A stretch of DNA of 6,267 nucleotides. It comes from Acetofilamentum sp. GTDB taxonomy: Bacteria > Bacteroidota > Bacteroidia > Bacteroidales > JAADGE01. Positions within the stretch are counted from its first letter, which is position 1; the number at the start of each line of letters is the position of its first letter. The translations under genes were made by a program, and so were the position numbers. This document shows positions 1 to 5,127 of the stretch, piece by piece. A model generated the notes under the pieces. That model saw only the letters and a program-made list of their open reading frames with translations. It had not been told where the DNA came from and did no database searches. The DNA lies in NCBI GenBank assembly GCA_020720705.1, contig DYOJ01000144.1, positions 1 to 6,267 on the forward strand. The letters run 5' to 3'.

Positions 1-31
1 GTAATACTTTGTTTTACAAAAAAAACGGTAT

Positions 32-74
32 CACAAAGTTACGCAAAGTGTAAGCACAAAGTAACACAAAGTTT
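32..74. repeat. Four degenerate 10-bp repeats, consensus CRCAAAGTNW
   Basis: Four copies of a decamer are visible: CACAAAGTTA (32-41), CGCAAAGTGT (42-51), CACAAAGTAA (55-64) and CACAAAGTTT (65-74). Three extra bases, AAG, sit between copies two and three. An inverted copy of the core, ACTTTGT, lies at 6-12. The repeat is non-coding and its function is unknown. It may be a remnant of slipped-strand expansion. Confidence 0.7.
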
Positions 75-219
75 TTCAGCGTATTATCGTATTTTTATGA
101 ATAAAATAGGTTAAACCGAATAAAAAATTACATAATTGACTTCTGAAATATATACCTTTATCGGGGATAGGTTGAGATATACATTAATCAACTGTTAATC
201 TATTACTTGTGCAAAATTA

Positions 220-310
220 AACTCTCAACCTTAAACCGTAAACAATAAACATTCTAGATTTACATTATTTTAGAGTCTGTTGTCTGTAATCTGATGTCTA
301 AAATCTAATA
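220..310 (+). repeat. Thirteen consecutive 7-bp units in one register (AACnnTA then TCTRAWR)
   Basis: AAC recurs at 220, 227, 234, 241 and 248, as AACTCTC, AACCTTA, AACCGTA, AACAATA and AACATTC. Three degenerate units (255-275) follow. Then TCT recurs at 276, 283, 290, 297 and 304, as TCTGTTG, TCTGTAA, TCTGATG, TCTAAAA and TCTAATA. Both families share one unbroken 7-bp phase, because 220 and 276 differ by 56. The block ends 119 bp before the kinase start codon and 68 bp before its -33 box. Degenerate heptad repeats are known from other bacterial genomes such as cyanobacteria; whether this one is described I cannot say. Confidence 0.75.
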
Positions 311-378
311 TAACAATAATTGAAAAATCTATGAAAACATACTTTTGGTCGCATAAATGTTAGATTTCAACATTCTTT

Positions 379-410
379 TTTGATATTTCAACAATTATTA
401 TGTATCTTTG
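379..410 (+). promoter_or_regulatory. Bacteroidetes-type promoter of the hybrid kinase gene
   Basis: A -33 box TTTG (379-382) is followed after exactly 20 bp by TATCTTTG (403-410), which matches the Bacteroidetes -7 consensus TAnnTTTG. Transcription should start at about 415-418, giving a short leader of about a dozen bases before the ATG at 430. The leader has no Shine-Dalgarno-like sequence, which is common in this phylum. Confidence 0.75.
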
Positions 411-429
411 ATTTCTGAAAAATGGTATT

Positions 430-2856
430 ATGAACCCGCCTGAATTGGAACTTTCAAAAACAAACGCCGAGATAGAACAACTCAAAACGGCATTACAAAA
501 AGCAGAAAACGAAGCTGTTTTTTATAAACTCATTGCAAATAAAACATCCGATTGGGAGATTTTACGAGACAGCACCGGACGAATTATATTTGTAAATGAA
601 GCATTTGAAACCATAACAGGTTATAAATCAATAGATATACTAAACGGCTCAATTACCGAACGAGATATTGTGCATCCGGACGATTGGGACAAAACAGCAC
701 AATCCATAAAAAAATCAATTAATTGTGAACCTGTTTACGATTTAGAATTTAGAATTATCAGGAAGGATGATATTATTCGGACTATCAACCTCAACGCTGT
801 ACCGGTGTATGACAAGGGCACTTTTTTCGGTACCCGAACAAGTGCTCGAGATATATCCGACCAAAAAAACTTTCAAGAATTAAAACAATTACACGATTCT
901 TTGGTTTCTGCTCAGGATAGGTTCTATACGTTTGTCAATTCTGCCCCCGTTGCAATATTTCTTGCTGACGAGAACGGTCATTATTCTTATGTAAACCCCT
1001 CGGCATCAGATATGTTGGGTTATAGCTCTGCAGAGTTGCTACTGAAATCTATACATGAAATACTGCCTCCTGAAAATCGTGAAACAGATTATCAAAATTT
1101 TATTGATTTAAAACAATTCGGTGAAACACACGATTTTAAAACAACACTCATCAAGAAGAACGGTGAACAATTACCGATACTTTTAGACGGCTTGAAATTA
1201 TCTGAAAATGAATACATTGCGTATGTTAAAGATATTTCAAAACAAGTTGAGTTTGAGGATTTTCTAAAAAAACAAAATAAAGAATACTTAGCCCTGAATG
1301 AAGAATACAAATCTTCGATTGAAGAACTCTTGCGTGCCAAAGATGAATTATTGAGCAGCCAGTTGCGATTGAAAGAAGCCCAACGCCTGTCAAAAATGGG
1401 ACATTGGGAATTAAATTTATCAGAAAACACGCTTTTGTGGTCTGATGAAATATATCGAATTTTCGGAGCTAATCCGCAGGAGTTTGGTGCCACTTATGAG
1501 GCTTTTCTGAACTATATTCACCCTGACGACCGCGAATTGGTAAACTCTGCCTATCAGAACCACTTGAAAAATCAAGCAACCTATATGATTGAGCATCGTA
1601 TTGTGTTACCGGACGGACAAACAAAATATGTCGTAGAACGTTGCGAATCGGATTTTGACGAAACAGGAAAAGCTACACGCTCGTTCGGCTCGGTAGCAGA
1701 TATTACCGAACAAAAATTGACAGAGGTTGAACTCCAAAAAGCAAAACTAAAAGCCGAAGAGAGCGATAAACTCAAAACAGCCTTCCTGCAAAATGTTTCG
1801 CATGAAATCCGAACACCAATGAACGCCATCAGCGGATTTGCTCAATTATTGCAACACCAAAACCTATCCGACGATAAAAAACAAAACTACATTACAATTA
1901 TCCAAAACAGCACACGACAATTGCTCAGCATTATCGAAGACGTATTGACGATATCAAACATAGAGACCAAGCAAGTGCAGATAAACATACATTCGGTCAA
2001 TATCAATAATTTACTTGTCGAATTGCTGACAACATTTAGTGCACAAGCGGCGGACAAAAACATCTTACTGTACATCCACAAAGGTCTATCCGATATAAAC
2101 TCCGAGGTATTTGCAGACAGAAGTAAATTGACACAAATTCTGACAAACCTCATCACAAACTCGCTAAAATTTACATTCACGGGGCAAATTTCATACGGAT
2201 ACGAAAAAATTACGGTAAACAACAAGGAACAATTACGATTTTTTGTAAAAGATACAGGCATCGGAATTGTCGTATCGGCACATCGGCGTATCTTTGAGCG
2301 TTTTACACATGCCGACGAAGAAATTGGTGCAACTTACGGCGGGACAGGCTTAGGTCTCTCAATTTGTAAGGGCTATGTTGAATTACTCGGAGGGGATATT
2401 TGGCTCGAATCCGAACCGGACAGATGCACAACATTCTATTTTACAATAGATTACGAACCGGTATCTTCCGAAATTAAAAACACTCCGGAGCATCTGCAAA
2501 CCGTTTTGATTGCCGAAGACGAGGTTTACAATTTCATGTTGCTCGAGGAGTTGTTGAGCAAAACAAATATGCAAGTCCTACATGCTAAAACAGGCAAACA
2601 AGCGATTGAATTACTCGAGAAAAAATCGAATATTTCTTTAATAATCATGGATATAAAAATGCCTGAAATGGACGGAAAAACAGCCGCTCGCATCATTCGG
2701 GAGAAGTATCCCGATAAACATATCATTGCAATCTCAGCTTATACCAATCAAGCCGAGATGCGCGACAATAAAACCTTATTTGACGACACACTTGCAAAAC
2801 CGATTGTTCACAAAACCTTACTCTCCGTATTACGAAAATATATTCCGGAACTCTGA
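430..2856 (+). CDS. Soluble hybrid sensor histidine kinase, three PAS domains plus receiver
   Basis: This 808-residue cytoplasmic phosphorelay kinase has no signal peptide or membrane segment. In order it has a short N-terminal coiled coil (about 5-32); PAS1 (about 36-146, closing with the PAC-like ARDISDQK); PAS2 (about 162-274); a coiled coil (about 275-322); PAS3 (about 323-430, WELNLSENTLLWSDE to SVADITEQK); a helical linker; and HisKA with H-box NVSHEIRTP (phospho-acceptor His458). The ATPase domain shows N-box Asn577, G1 DTGIGI (608-613), F-box IFERF (621-625) and G2 GGTGLGL (637-643). A C-terminal receiver (about 691-805) has the acidic pair Glu696/Asp697, phospho-Asp741 in MDIKMPEMDG, Ser769 and Lys790. 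All catalytic residues are present. It has no DNA-binding domain, so phosphate probably passes to a separate Hpt or regulator not in this window. The ligand is unknown; the PAS domains suggest an intracellular cue. The ATG at 430 is supported by the promoter immediately upstream. The G1-to-F-box linker (VVSAHRR) lacks the usual proline, probably harmlessly. Confidence 0.95.
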   Translation: MNPPELELSKTNAEIEQLKTALQKAENEAVFYKLIANKTSDWEILRDSTGRIIFVNEAFETITGYKSIDILNGSITERDIVHPDDWDKTAQSIKKSINCEPVYDLEFRIIRKDDIIRTINLNAVPVYDKGTFFGTRTSARDISDQKNFQELKQLHDSLVSAQDRFYTFVNSAPVAIFLADENGHYSYVNPSASDMLGYSSAELLLKSIHEILPPENRETDYQNFIDLKQFGETHDFKTTLIKKNGEQLPILLDGLKLSENEYIAYVKDISKQVEFEDFLKKQNKEYLALNEEYKSSIEELLRAKDELLSSQLRLKEAQRLSKMGHWELNLSENTLLWSDEIYRIFGANPQEFGATYEAFLNYIHPDDRELVNSAYQNHLKNQATYMIEHRIVLPDGQTKYVVERCESDFDETGKATRSFGSVADITEQKLTEVELQKAKLKAEESDKLKTAFLQNVSHEIRTPMNAISGFAQLLQHQNLSDDKKQNYITIIQNSTRQLLSIIEDVLTISNIETKQVQINIHSVNINNLLVELLTTFSAQAADKNILLYIHKGLSDINSEVFADRSKLTQILTNLITNSLKFTFTGQISYGYEKITVNNKEQLRFFVKDTGIGIVVSAHRRIFERFTHADEEIGATYGGTGLGLSICKGYVELLGGDIWLESEPDRCTTFYFTIDYEPVSSEIKNTPEHLQTVLIAEDEVYNFMLLEELLSKTNMQVLHAKTGKQAIELLEKKSNISLIIMDIKMPEMDGKTAARIIREKYPDKHIIAISAYTNQAEMRDNKTLFDDTLAKPIVHKTLLSVLRKYIPEL

Positions 2857-2953
2857 CGGCGATAGTTCTTGGCAAGTAAATTTCATTAAATAGTGCTTGT
2901 AAGAAAACTCATAACATGTTGAAATTCTTTACGATATTGCGAAATTTCGTTCC

Positions 2954-3052
2954 GAATGTTTTAAGAAATTCAGTAGAAATTCGATTGAAACTAAAACGAA
3001 ACGATAAATGACTACTTTTTGACAATTGAATGACAACTAAATGACATACTTT
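2954..3052. repeat. Nine consecutive 11-bp units between convergent genes
   Basis: The units start at 2954, 2965, 2976, 2987, 2998, 3009, 3020, 3031 and 3042. The first five begin with GAA, four of them with GAAA (for example GAAATTCAGTA and GAAATTCGATT). The last four begin with TGAC (TGACTACTTTT, TGACAATTGAA, TGACAACTAAA, TGACATACTTT). The period does not break between the two families. After a 1-bp slip, TGAC reappears at 3065. ATTCGATTGAAA-like sequence also recurs (TTCGATTGAAA at 2980-2990 and 3051-3061). The period is not a multiple of three, so this is not a decayed reading frame. Confidence 0.7.
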
Positions 3053-3117
3053 CGATTGAAAGAATGACGATAAATTACATAATATCAAATATTTACAGGC
3101 TTTCTTATAAACACTGA

Positions 3118-3855
3118 TTATTCAAAATGGAACGAAACCATCAACATTCGGCTTTTCATGTATTGTGCTGATTGTGTGTAAACTGTATTATCGTTTTCCA
3201 TGACATCCATAAGCCCGACCCCAAATTTTATTTCAGGCGAAAATTTAAAATAGGTGGTGTATAAATCCAACCCGATACCCACTTCGGCAAGAAAATCGTA
3301 AGGTTTCAATCGAATCCGATACCGTTCGTTGTCCACGTATTCTTTTTTAAGGATATGAACCGGGTCAATTTTGGGGTTTATACCGCCCAGCACATACACC
3401 CGATAATTGTTGATACGTGTTGATTTGTATTTCAAAGACAACGGAAGCTCAATAAATGTAGAAGATATCGGCATGGTATAGGTCTCAAATACAGGCGATT
3501 CTTCTTCATATATTTTTAAAATGGTATATTCCAAATCTCGCTGATTAAAACTTGCGTATAGTAAAAGACGCAAATCGAAATTTGTTCCCAAGTGCACATT
3601 TGAAATTGCTCCGAACTGAAAACCGACACTCTGGCGAGCCTCAACGCTGTAAACACTCATATCTTGATTAAAAAACAAGTCGGAGTTTCTGATACTGAAA
3701 TCGCCGCTGTTTAAGCCGATTGTGTAACCGAGATGAAAATTATCATGGTCGTAGTTACGTAAATTTTGAACGCGCGGTTTCGGATTTTGTGCCCAAGCCA
3801 AATCAATTGTAAAAAACAACAGTATGCTGAAAATCAAAATTTTACGATATAACAT
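3118..3855 (-). CDS. porT: PorT-type outer membrane beta-barrel protein, type IX secretion
   Basis: This 245-residue protein is nearly the length of Porphyromonas PorT. The N-terminus is a signal peptide: basic Arg4-Lys5, a hydrophobic core at 6-17 and probable cleavage after AWA (residue 22), with Gln23 as the new first residue. Family-like stretches that I recognise are NLRNYDHDNFHLGYTIGLNS (31-50), the STFIELPLSLKYKS region (132-145), YRVYVLGGINPKID (151-164) and LYTTYFKFSPEIKFGVGL (198-215). It ends in an amphipathic strand, MLMVSFHFE, with the near-terminal aromatic typical of outer-membrane barrels. PorT/SprT is required for type IX secretion of proteins with the C-terminal sorting domain and, in gliding species, for motility. 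It is read opposite to the kinase gene, with no operon partner visible. The main alternative is a general PorT-like outer-membrane beta-barrel protein of unassigned role. Confidence 0.85.
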   Translation of the reverse strand: MLYRKILIFSILLFFTIDLAWAQNPKPRVQNLRNYDHDNFHLGYTIGLNSGDFSIRNSDLFFNQDMSVYSVEARQSVGFQFGAISNVHLGTNFDLRLLLYASFNQRDLEYTILKIYEEESPVFETYTMPISSTFIELPLSLKYKSTRINNYRVYVLGGINPKIDPVHILKKEYVDNERYRIRLKPYDFLAEVGIGLDLYTTYFKFSPEIKFGVGLMDVMENDNTVYTQSAQYMKSRMLMVSFHFE

Positions 3856-3924
3856 ATTGTAAACTGACTTAATGAATAAAAAAAAGTATCCGATAAAATA
3901 ACTCCGTATAAGCTAAAATAGTAT

Positions 3925-3945
3925 GTAAAACGGTTTTCGGTTTAC
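3925..3945. promoter_or_regulatory. Dyad overlapping the porT promoter, possible operator
   Basis: GTAAAACG (3925-3932) pairs with CGGTTTAC (3938-3945), with one mismatch and a 5-base centre. The outer half-sites are a perfect GTAAA-N11-TTTAC. The right arm touches the -7 box of the presumed porT promoter, and the dyad covers the expected start of transcription. A protein bound here would block porT, or the transcript could fold there. No regulator is identified. Confidence 0.35.
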
Positions 3946-3972
3946 AAAATTATTGAAATTTAACTAATTCAA
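3945..3972 (-). promoter_or_regulatory. Possible porT promoter
   Basis: Read on the minus strand, TAATTTTG (3952 to 3945) matches the -7 consensus TAnnTTTG, and a TTG (3972 to 3970) lies 17 bp upstream of it, shorter than the usual 19-21 bp. Transcription would start at about 3938-3940 and leave a leader of about 85 bases before the porT ATG at 3855. The call is tentative because of the short spacer. Confidence 0.4.
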
Positions 3973-4053
3973 TTCTATATTGTGATTTTTTTTTACCTTT
4001 GTCCGTATAATAATCTGTATTCGTTTCCGAAACGTAGTGATTACAATACTTCG

Positions 4054-4088
4054 TCAGATATTAGATTTCAGAGGTTAGGCATTAGATT
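4054..4088 (-). repeat. Five 7-bp repeats, inverted copy of the TCTRAWR heptad family
   Basis: On the + strand the units are TCAGATA, TTAGATT, TCAGAGG, TTAGGCA and TTAGATT in strict 7-bp register. Read on the minus strand they are TCTRA-type heptads, including TCTAATA, which is also a unit of the block at 276-310. In both places the TCTRA strand reads toward the nearest downstream gene: the kinase for the first block and porT for this one, which begins about 200 bp from the porT start. Confidence 0.65.
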
Positions 4089-4226
4089 CAAATTGCTTAA
4101 TTCCAATTAGTTACAACAGATTTACAATAATTCAATATCTTACATAAAATATTAACGTACTATCGTATAATAAAAATAACATTTATTGTAAAAAATACAA
4201 TGCTGAGTGATAATGAGATAGAACCG

Positions 4227-4258
4227 ATTGATATTTCTATTTAAAATTCGTAAATTTG
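4227..4258 (+). promoter_or_regulatory. Bacteroidetes-type promoter of the small gene pair
   Basis: ATTG (4227-4230) is followed after 20 bp by TAAATTTG (4251-4258), a full match to TAnnTTTG with optimal spacing. Transcription would begin near 4264-4266, about 50 bases before the ATG at 4315. A purine patch, AAGGA (4286-4290), lies in the leader but is 24 bases from that ATG, too far for a standard ribosome binding site. Confidence 0.6.
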
Positions 4259-4314
4259 TATCTTGAATGAATAATTATAAATTCTAAGGAAAAATTCTAA
4301 TAGTTGAGACATAT

Positions 4315-4572
4315 ATGTCAAAAAAGAAACAAAAAGACAACGAAAAAGAATATCCAAACATGAATGAGTTGGGAAACGGCGGACGTATCTATTGGAAAGA
4401 AATAGAAGCCGGTGATAATAGCGGCAAAAAAGCAAGATATGAAAAAACTGTAGATAAAGACGAACAAACGATTTCATTCGTACAGAAAATATTTGATAAA
4501 CATGGGAATCTTCTTGAAATTCACGAAAAATTTCCAATTGATAAAGGGCATAAAATTATAATCCTTTTATAG
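4315..4572 (+). CDS. Small 85-residue protein, possible orphan polymorphic-toxin tip
   Basis: I cannot assign this protein to a named family with confidence. The first 15 residues are very lysine-rich and probably disordered. They are followed by a compact region, GGRIYWKEIEAG (22-33), then ARYEKTVDKDEQTISFVQKI (40-59), then FDKHGNLLEIHEKFPIDKGH (60-79), and a short hydrophobic end. The strand-turn-strand pattern and the closing EIHEKFPIDKGHK with two histidines (70 and 79) remind me of small C-terminal domains of Rhs-like polymorphic toxins; this is recollection, not a search. No signal peptide or membrane segment is visible. An in-frame stop at 4285-4287 rules out a longer N-terminal extension from the upstream ATG at 4267. 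Met16 (4360) is an alternative start that would drop the lysine-rich tail. The next gene follows 41 bp later on the same strand, so the two are probably co-transcribed. Confidence 0.7.
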   Translation: MSKKKQKDNEKEYPNMNELGNGGRIYWKEIEAGDNSGKKARYEKTVDKDEQTISFVQKIFDKHGNLLEIHEKFPIDKGHKIIILL

Positions 4573-4583
4573 TTTGTATAAAT

Positions 4584-4588
4584 AGGAG
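4584..4588 (+). promoter_or_regulatory. AGGAG purine motif upstream of the 96-residue gene
   Basis: AGGAG is the best Shine-Dalgarno-like sequence in the window, but it is 25 bases before the ATG at 4614 and only 2 bases before another ATG (4591). That ATG opens an 8-codon frame whose TGA overlaps the 4614 start codon as ATGA, so the motif could act through translational coupling or could be chance. Confidence 0.3.
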
Positions 4589-4613
4589 TAATGACATACA
4601 ATCCGTATAGAAA

Positions 4614-4904
4614 ATGAAAATAACAAAAGAACTTTTAGCAAAAAAAATATTAGAATATCTAAATCGTAAAATAACTTCTGATGAATTAGCTGAATGGGCT
4701 GAAAATGTGATGATTGAAAGCGATTATCAATCGGAATATTTCAGTATCATATCTGAAACTTTGGCGAAGATTGGATTAATTAATGTCAAAAGTTTTGAAT
4801 TGCCAATAGCTTTTTATTTGAATATTTTAGTCAAACTCGATTTTTTCACTGTTTTTGGATTAGAACCTGCTACCGAAAAAGTCAAAGAATTTGTTTATGC
4901 ATAG
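4614..4904 (+). CDS. Small 96-residue helical protein, immunity-like partner candidate
   Basis: The protein is predicted to be mostly helical by inspection: KELLAKKILEYLNRKI (5-20), then SDELAEWAENVMIES (22-36), then SIISETLAKIGL (44-55), and a more hydrophobic C-terminal part (64-83) that is too broken by charged residues for a sure membrane helix. The LLxxYLNxxIxxxELxxWAE pattern followed by an acidic segment is one I associate with small immunity-type or hypothetical proteins found beside toxin-like genes. That is family recollection only. It has no signal peptide and should be cytoplasmic. It lies 41 bp after the 85-residue gene on the same strand and has no promoter of its own that I can see. 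The pairing and order (toxin-like first, acidic partner second) fit a toxin-immunity unit, but neither member carries a diagnostic catalytic motif. I choose ATG 4614 because no longer in-frame start is evident upstream. Confidence 0.75.
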   Translation: MKITKELLAKKILEYLNRKITSDELAEWAENVMIESDYQSEYFSIISETLAKIGLINVKSFELPIAFYLNILVKLDFFTVFGLEPATEKVKEFVYA

Positions 4905-4936
4905 CAATCTTATAAATAATTGATAATCATATACAA

Positions 4937-5062
4937 GAGTCCACTCCGAAAAGTCGAAATTGACCACTAATTCACGAATTATTACGAATTTATGTTATTG
5001 TAACTTATTGTAATTGTATCATTTATAAAATTTTGTTAAAAAATACTTATCTAAGCGGACTC
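4937..5062. repeat. 126-bp segment bounded by GAGTCC inverted ends
   Basis: The segment starts with GAGTCCACTCCGAAAAGT and its right end, read on the other strand, starts with GAGTCCGCTTAGATAAGT. These agree at most positions and lie in inverted orientation at the two ends. No coding frame is present inside. The left end shares the core TCCACTC, two variable bases, AAAAGT with the palindrome after holA. The short perfect portion (six bases) makes this a tentative mobile-element remnant. Confidence 0.4.
4966..5018 (+). repeat. Degenerate ~10-bp tandem repeats
   Basis: ACTAATT (4966), ACGAATT (4974) and ACGAATT (4984) are followed by two near-identical decamers, TTATTGTAAC (4995-5004) and TTATTGTAAT (5005-5014). 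The spacing is close to 10 bp, less regular than in the 7-bp and 11-bp blocks elsewhere in the window. The whole block lies within the spacer before holA. I found no convincing promoter for holA in 4905-5127. Confidence 0.5.
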
Positions 5063-5127
5063 ATACAATTTCTTTTTTTTATATGCCTGCTTAAATCCTG
5101 TCTTAAATCTGCTTTTTCCCTTTTAAC

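Larger units (their letters stand above)
1..429. other. Non-coding leader region upstream of the kinase gene
   Basis: No convincing coding frame is present in this 429-bp stretch. It contains a block of CRCAAAGT-type repeats near the left edge (32-74), a plain A/T-rich stretch (about 75-219) in which I see nothing specific, a block of 7-bp repeats (220-310), and the kinase promoter (379-410). The gene to the left lies outside the window. Confidence 0.75.
3856..4314. other. Divergent 459-bp intergenic region between porT and the small gene pair
   Basis: No convincing gene is present. The stretch holds the presumed porT promoter and an overlapping dyad near 3925-3972, an isolated TAnnTTTG box on the + strand (3994-4001), an inverted heptad block (4054-4088), a short perfect hairpin ATTGTA/TACAAT with five A in the loop (4185-4201), and the + strand promoter of the small pair (4227-4258). 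The remaining A/T-rich sequence shows nothing I can name. Confidence 0.6.

Noticed and set aside
1092..2726. Five minus-strand open frames within the kinase gene
   Set aside because: They are shadows of an intact, domain-complete kinase; none has a recognisable domain or a leader with a promoter.
2940..2949. Perfect 10-bp palindrome CGAAATTTCG between kinase and porT
   Set aside because: It is too short, has no loop and no following T-run, so it is not a terminator. A 10-bp palindrome is expected by chance at this scale.
3081..3093. AATAT/ATATT hairpin downstream of porT
   Set aside because: A five-pair A/T-only stem is too weak for an intrinsic terminator.
4022..4034. CGTTTC-C-GAAACG inverted repeat
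   Set aside because: It has a one-base centre and no extension. It could be a protein site, but it lies away from either mapped promoter and nothing else supports it.
4185..4201. ATTGTA-AAAAA-TACAAT hairpin
   Set aside because: It is A/T-only with six pairs in an A/T-rich spacer; not called as a terminator or RNA gene.
4267..4287. Six-codon frame in the leader of the small gene pair
   Set aside because: It has no special composition and no ribosome binding site, and its end is well separated from the next start. It is useful only because its stop rules out a longer first protein.
4241..4537. 98-residue minus-strand open frame
   Set aside because: It lies antisense to the 85-residue gene and its promoter, its translation is rich in F, R, L, Y and S as is usual for the reverse of A/T-rich coding DNA, and no promoter precedes it.
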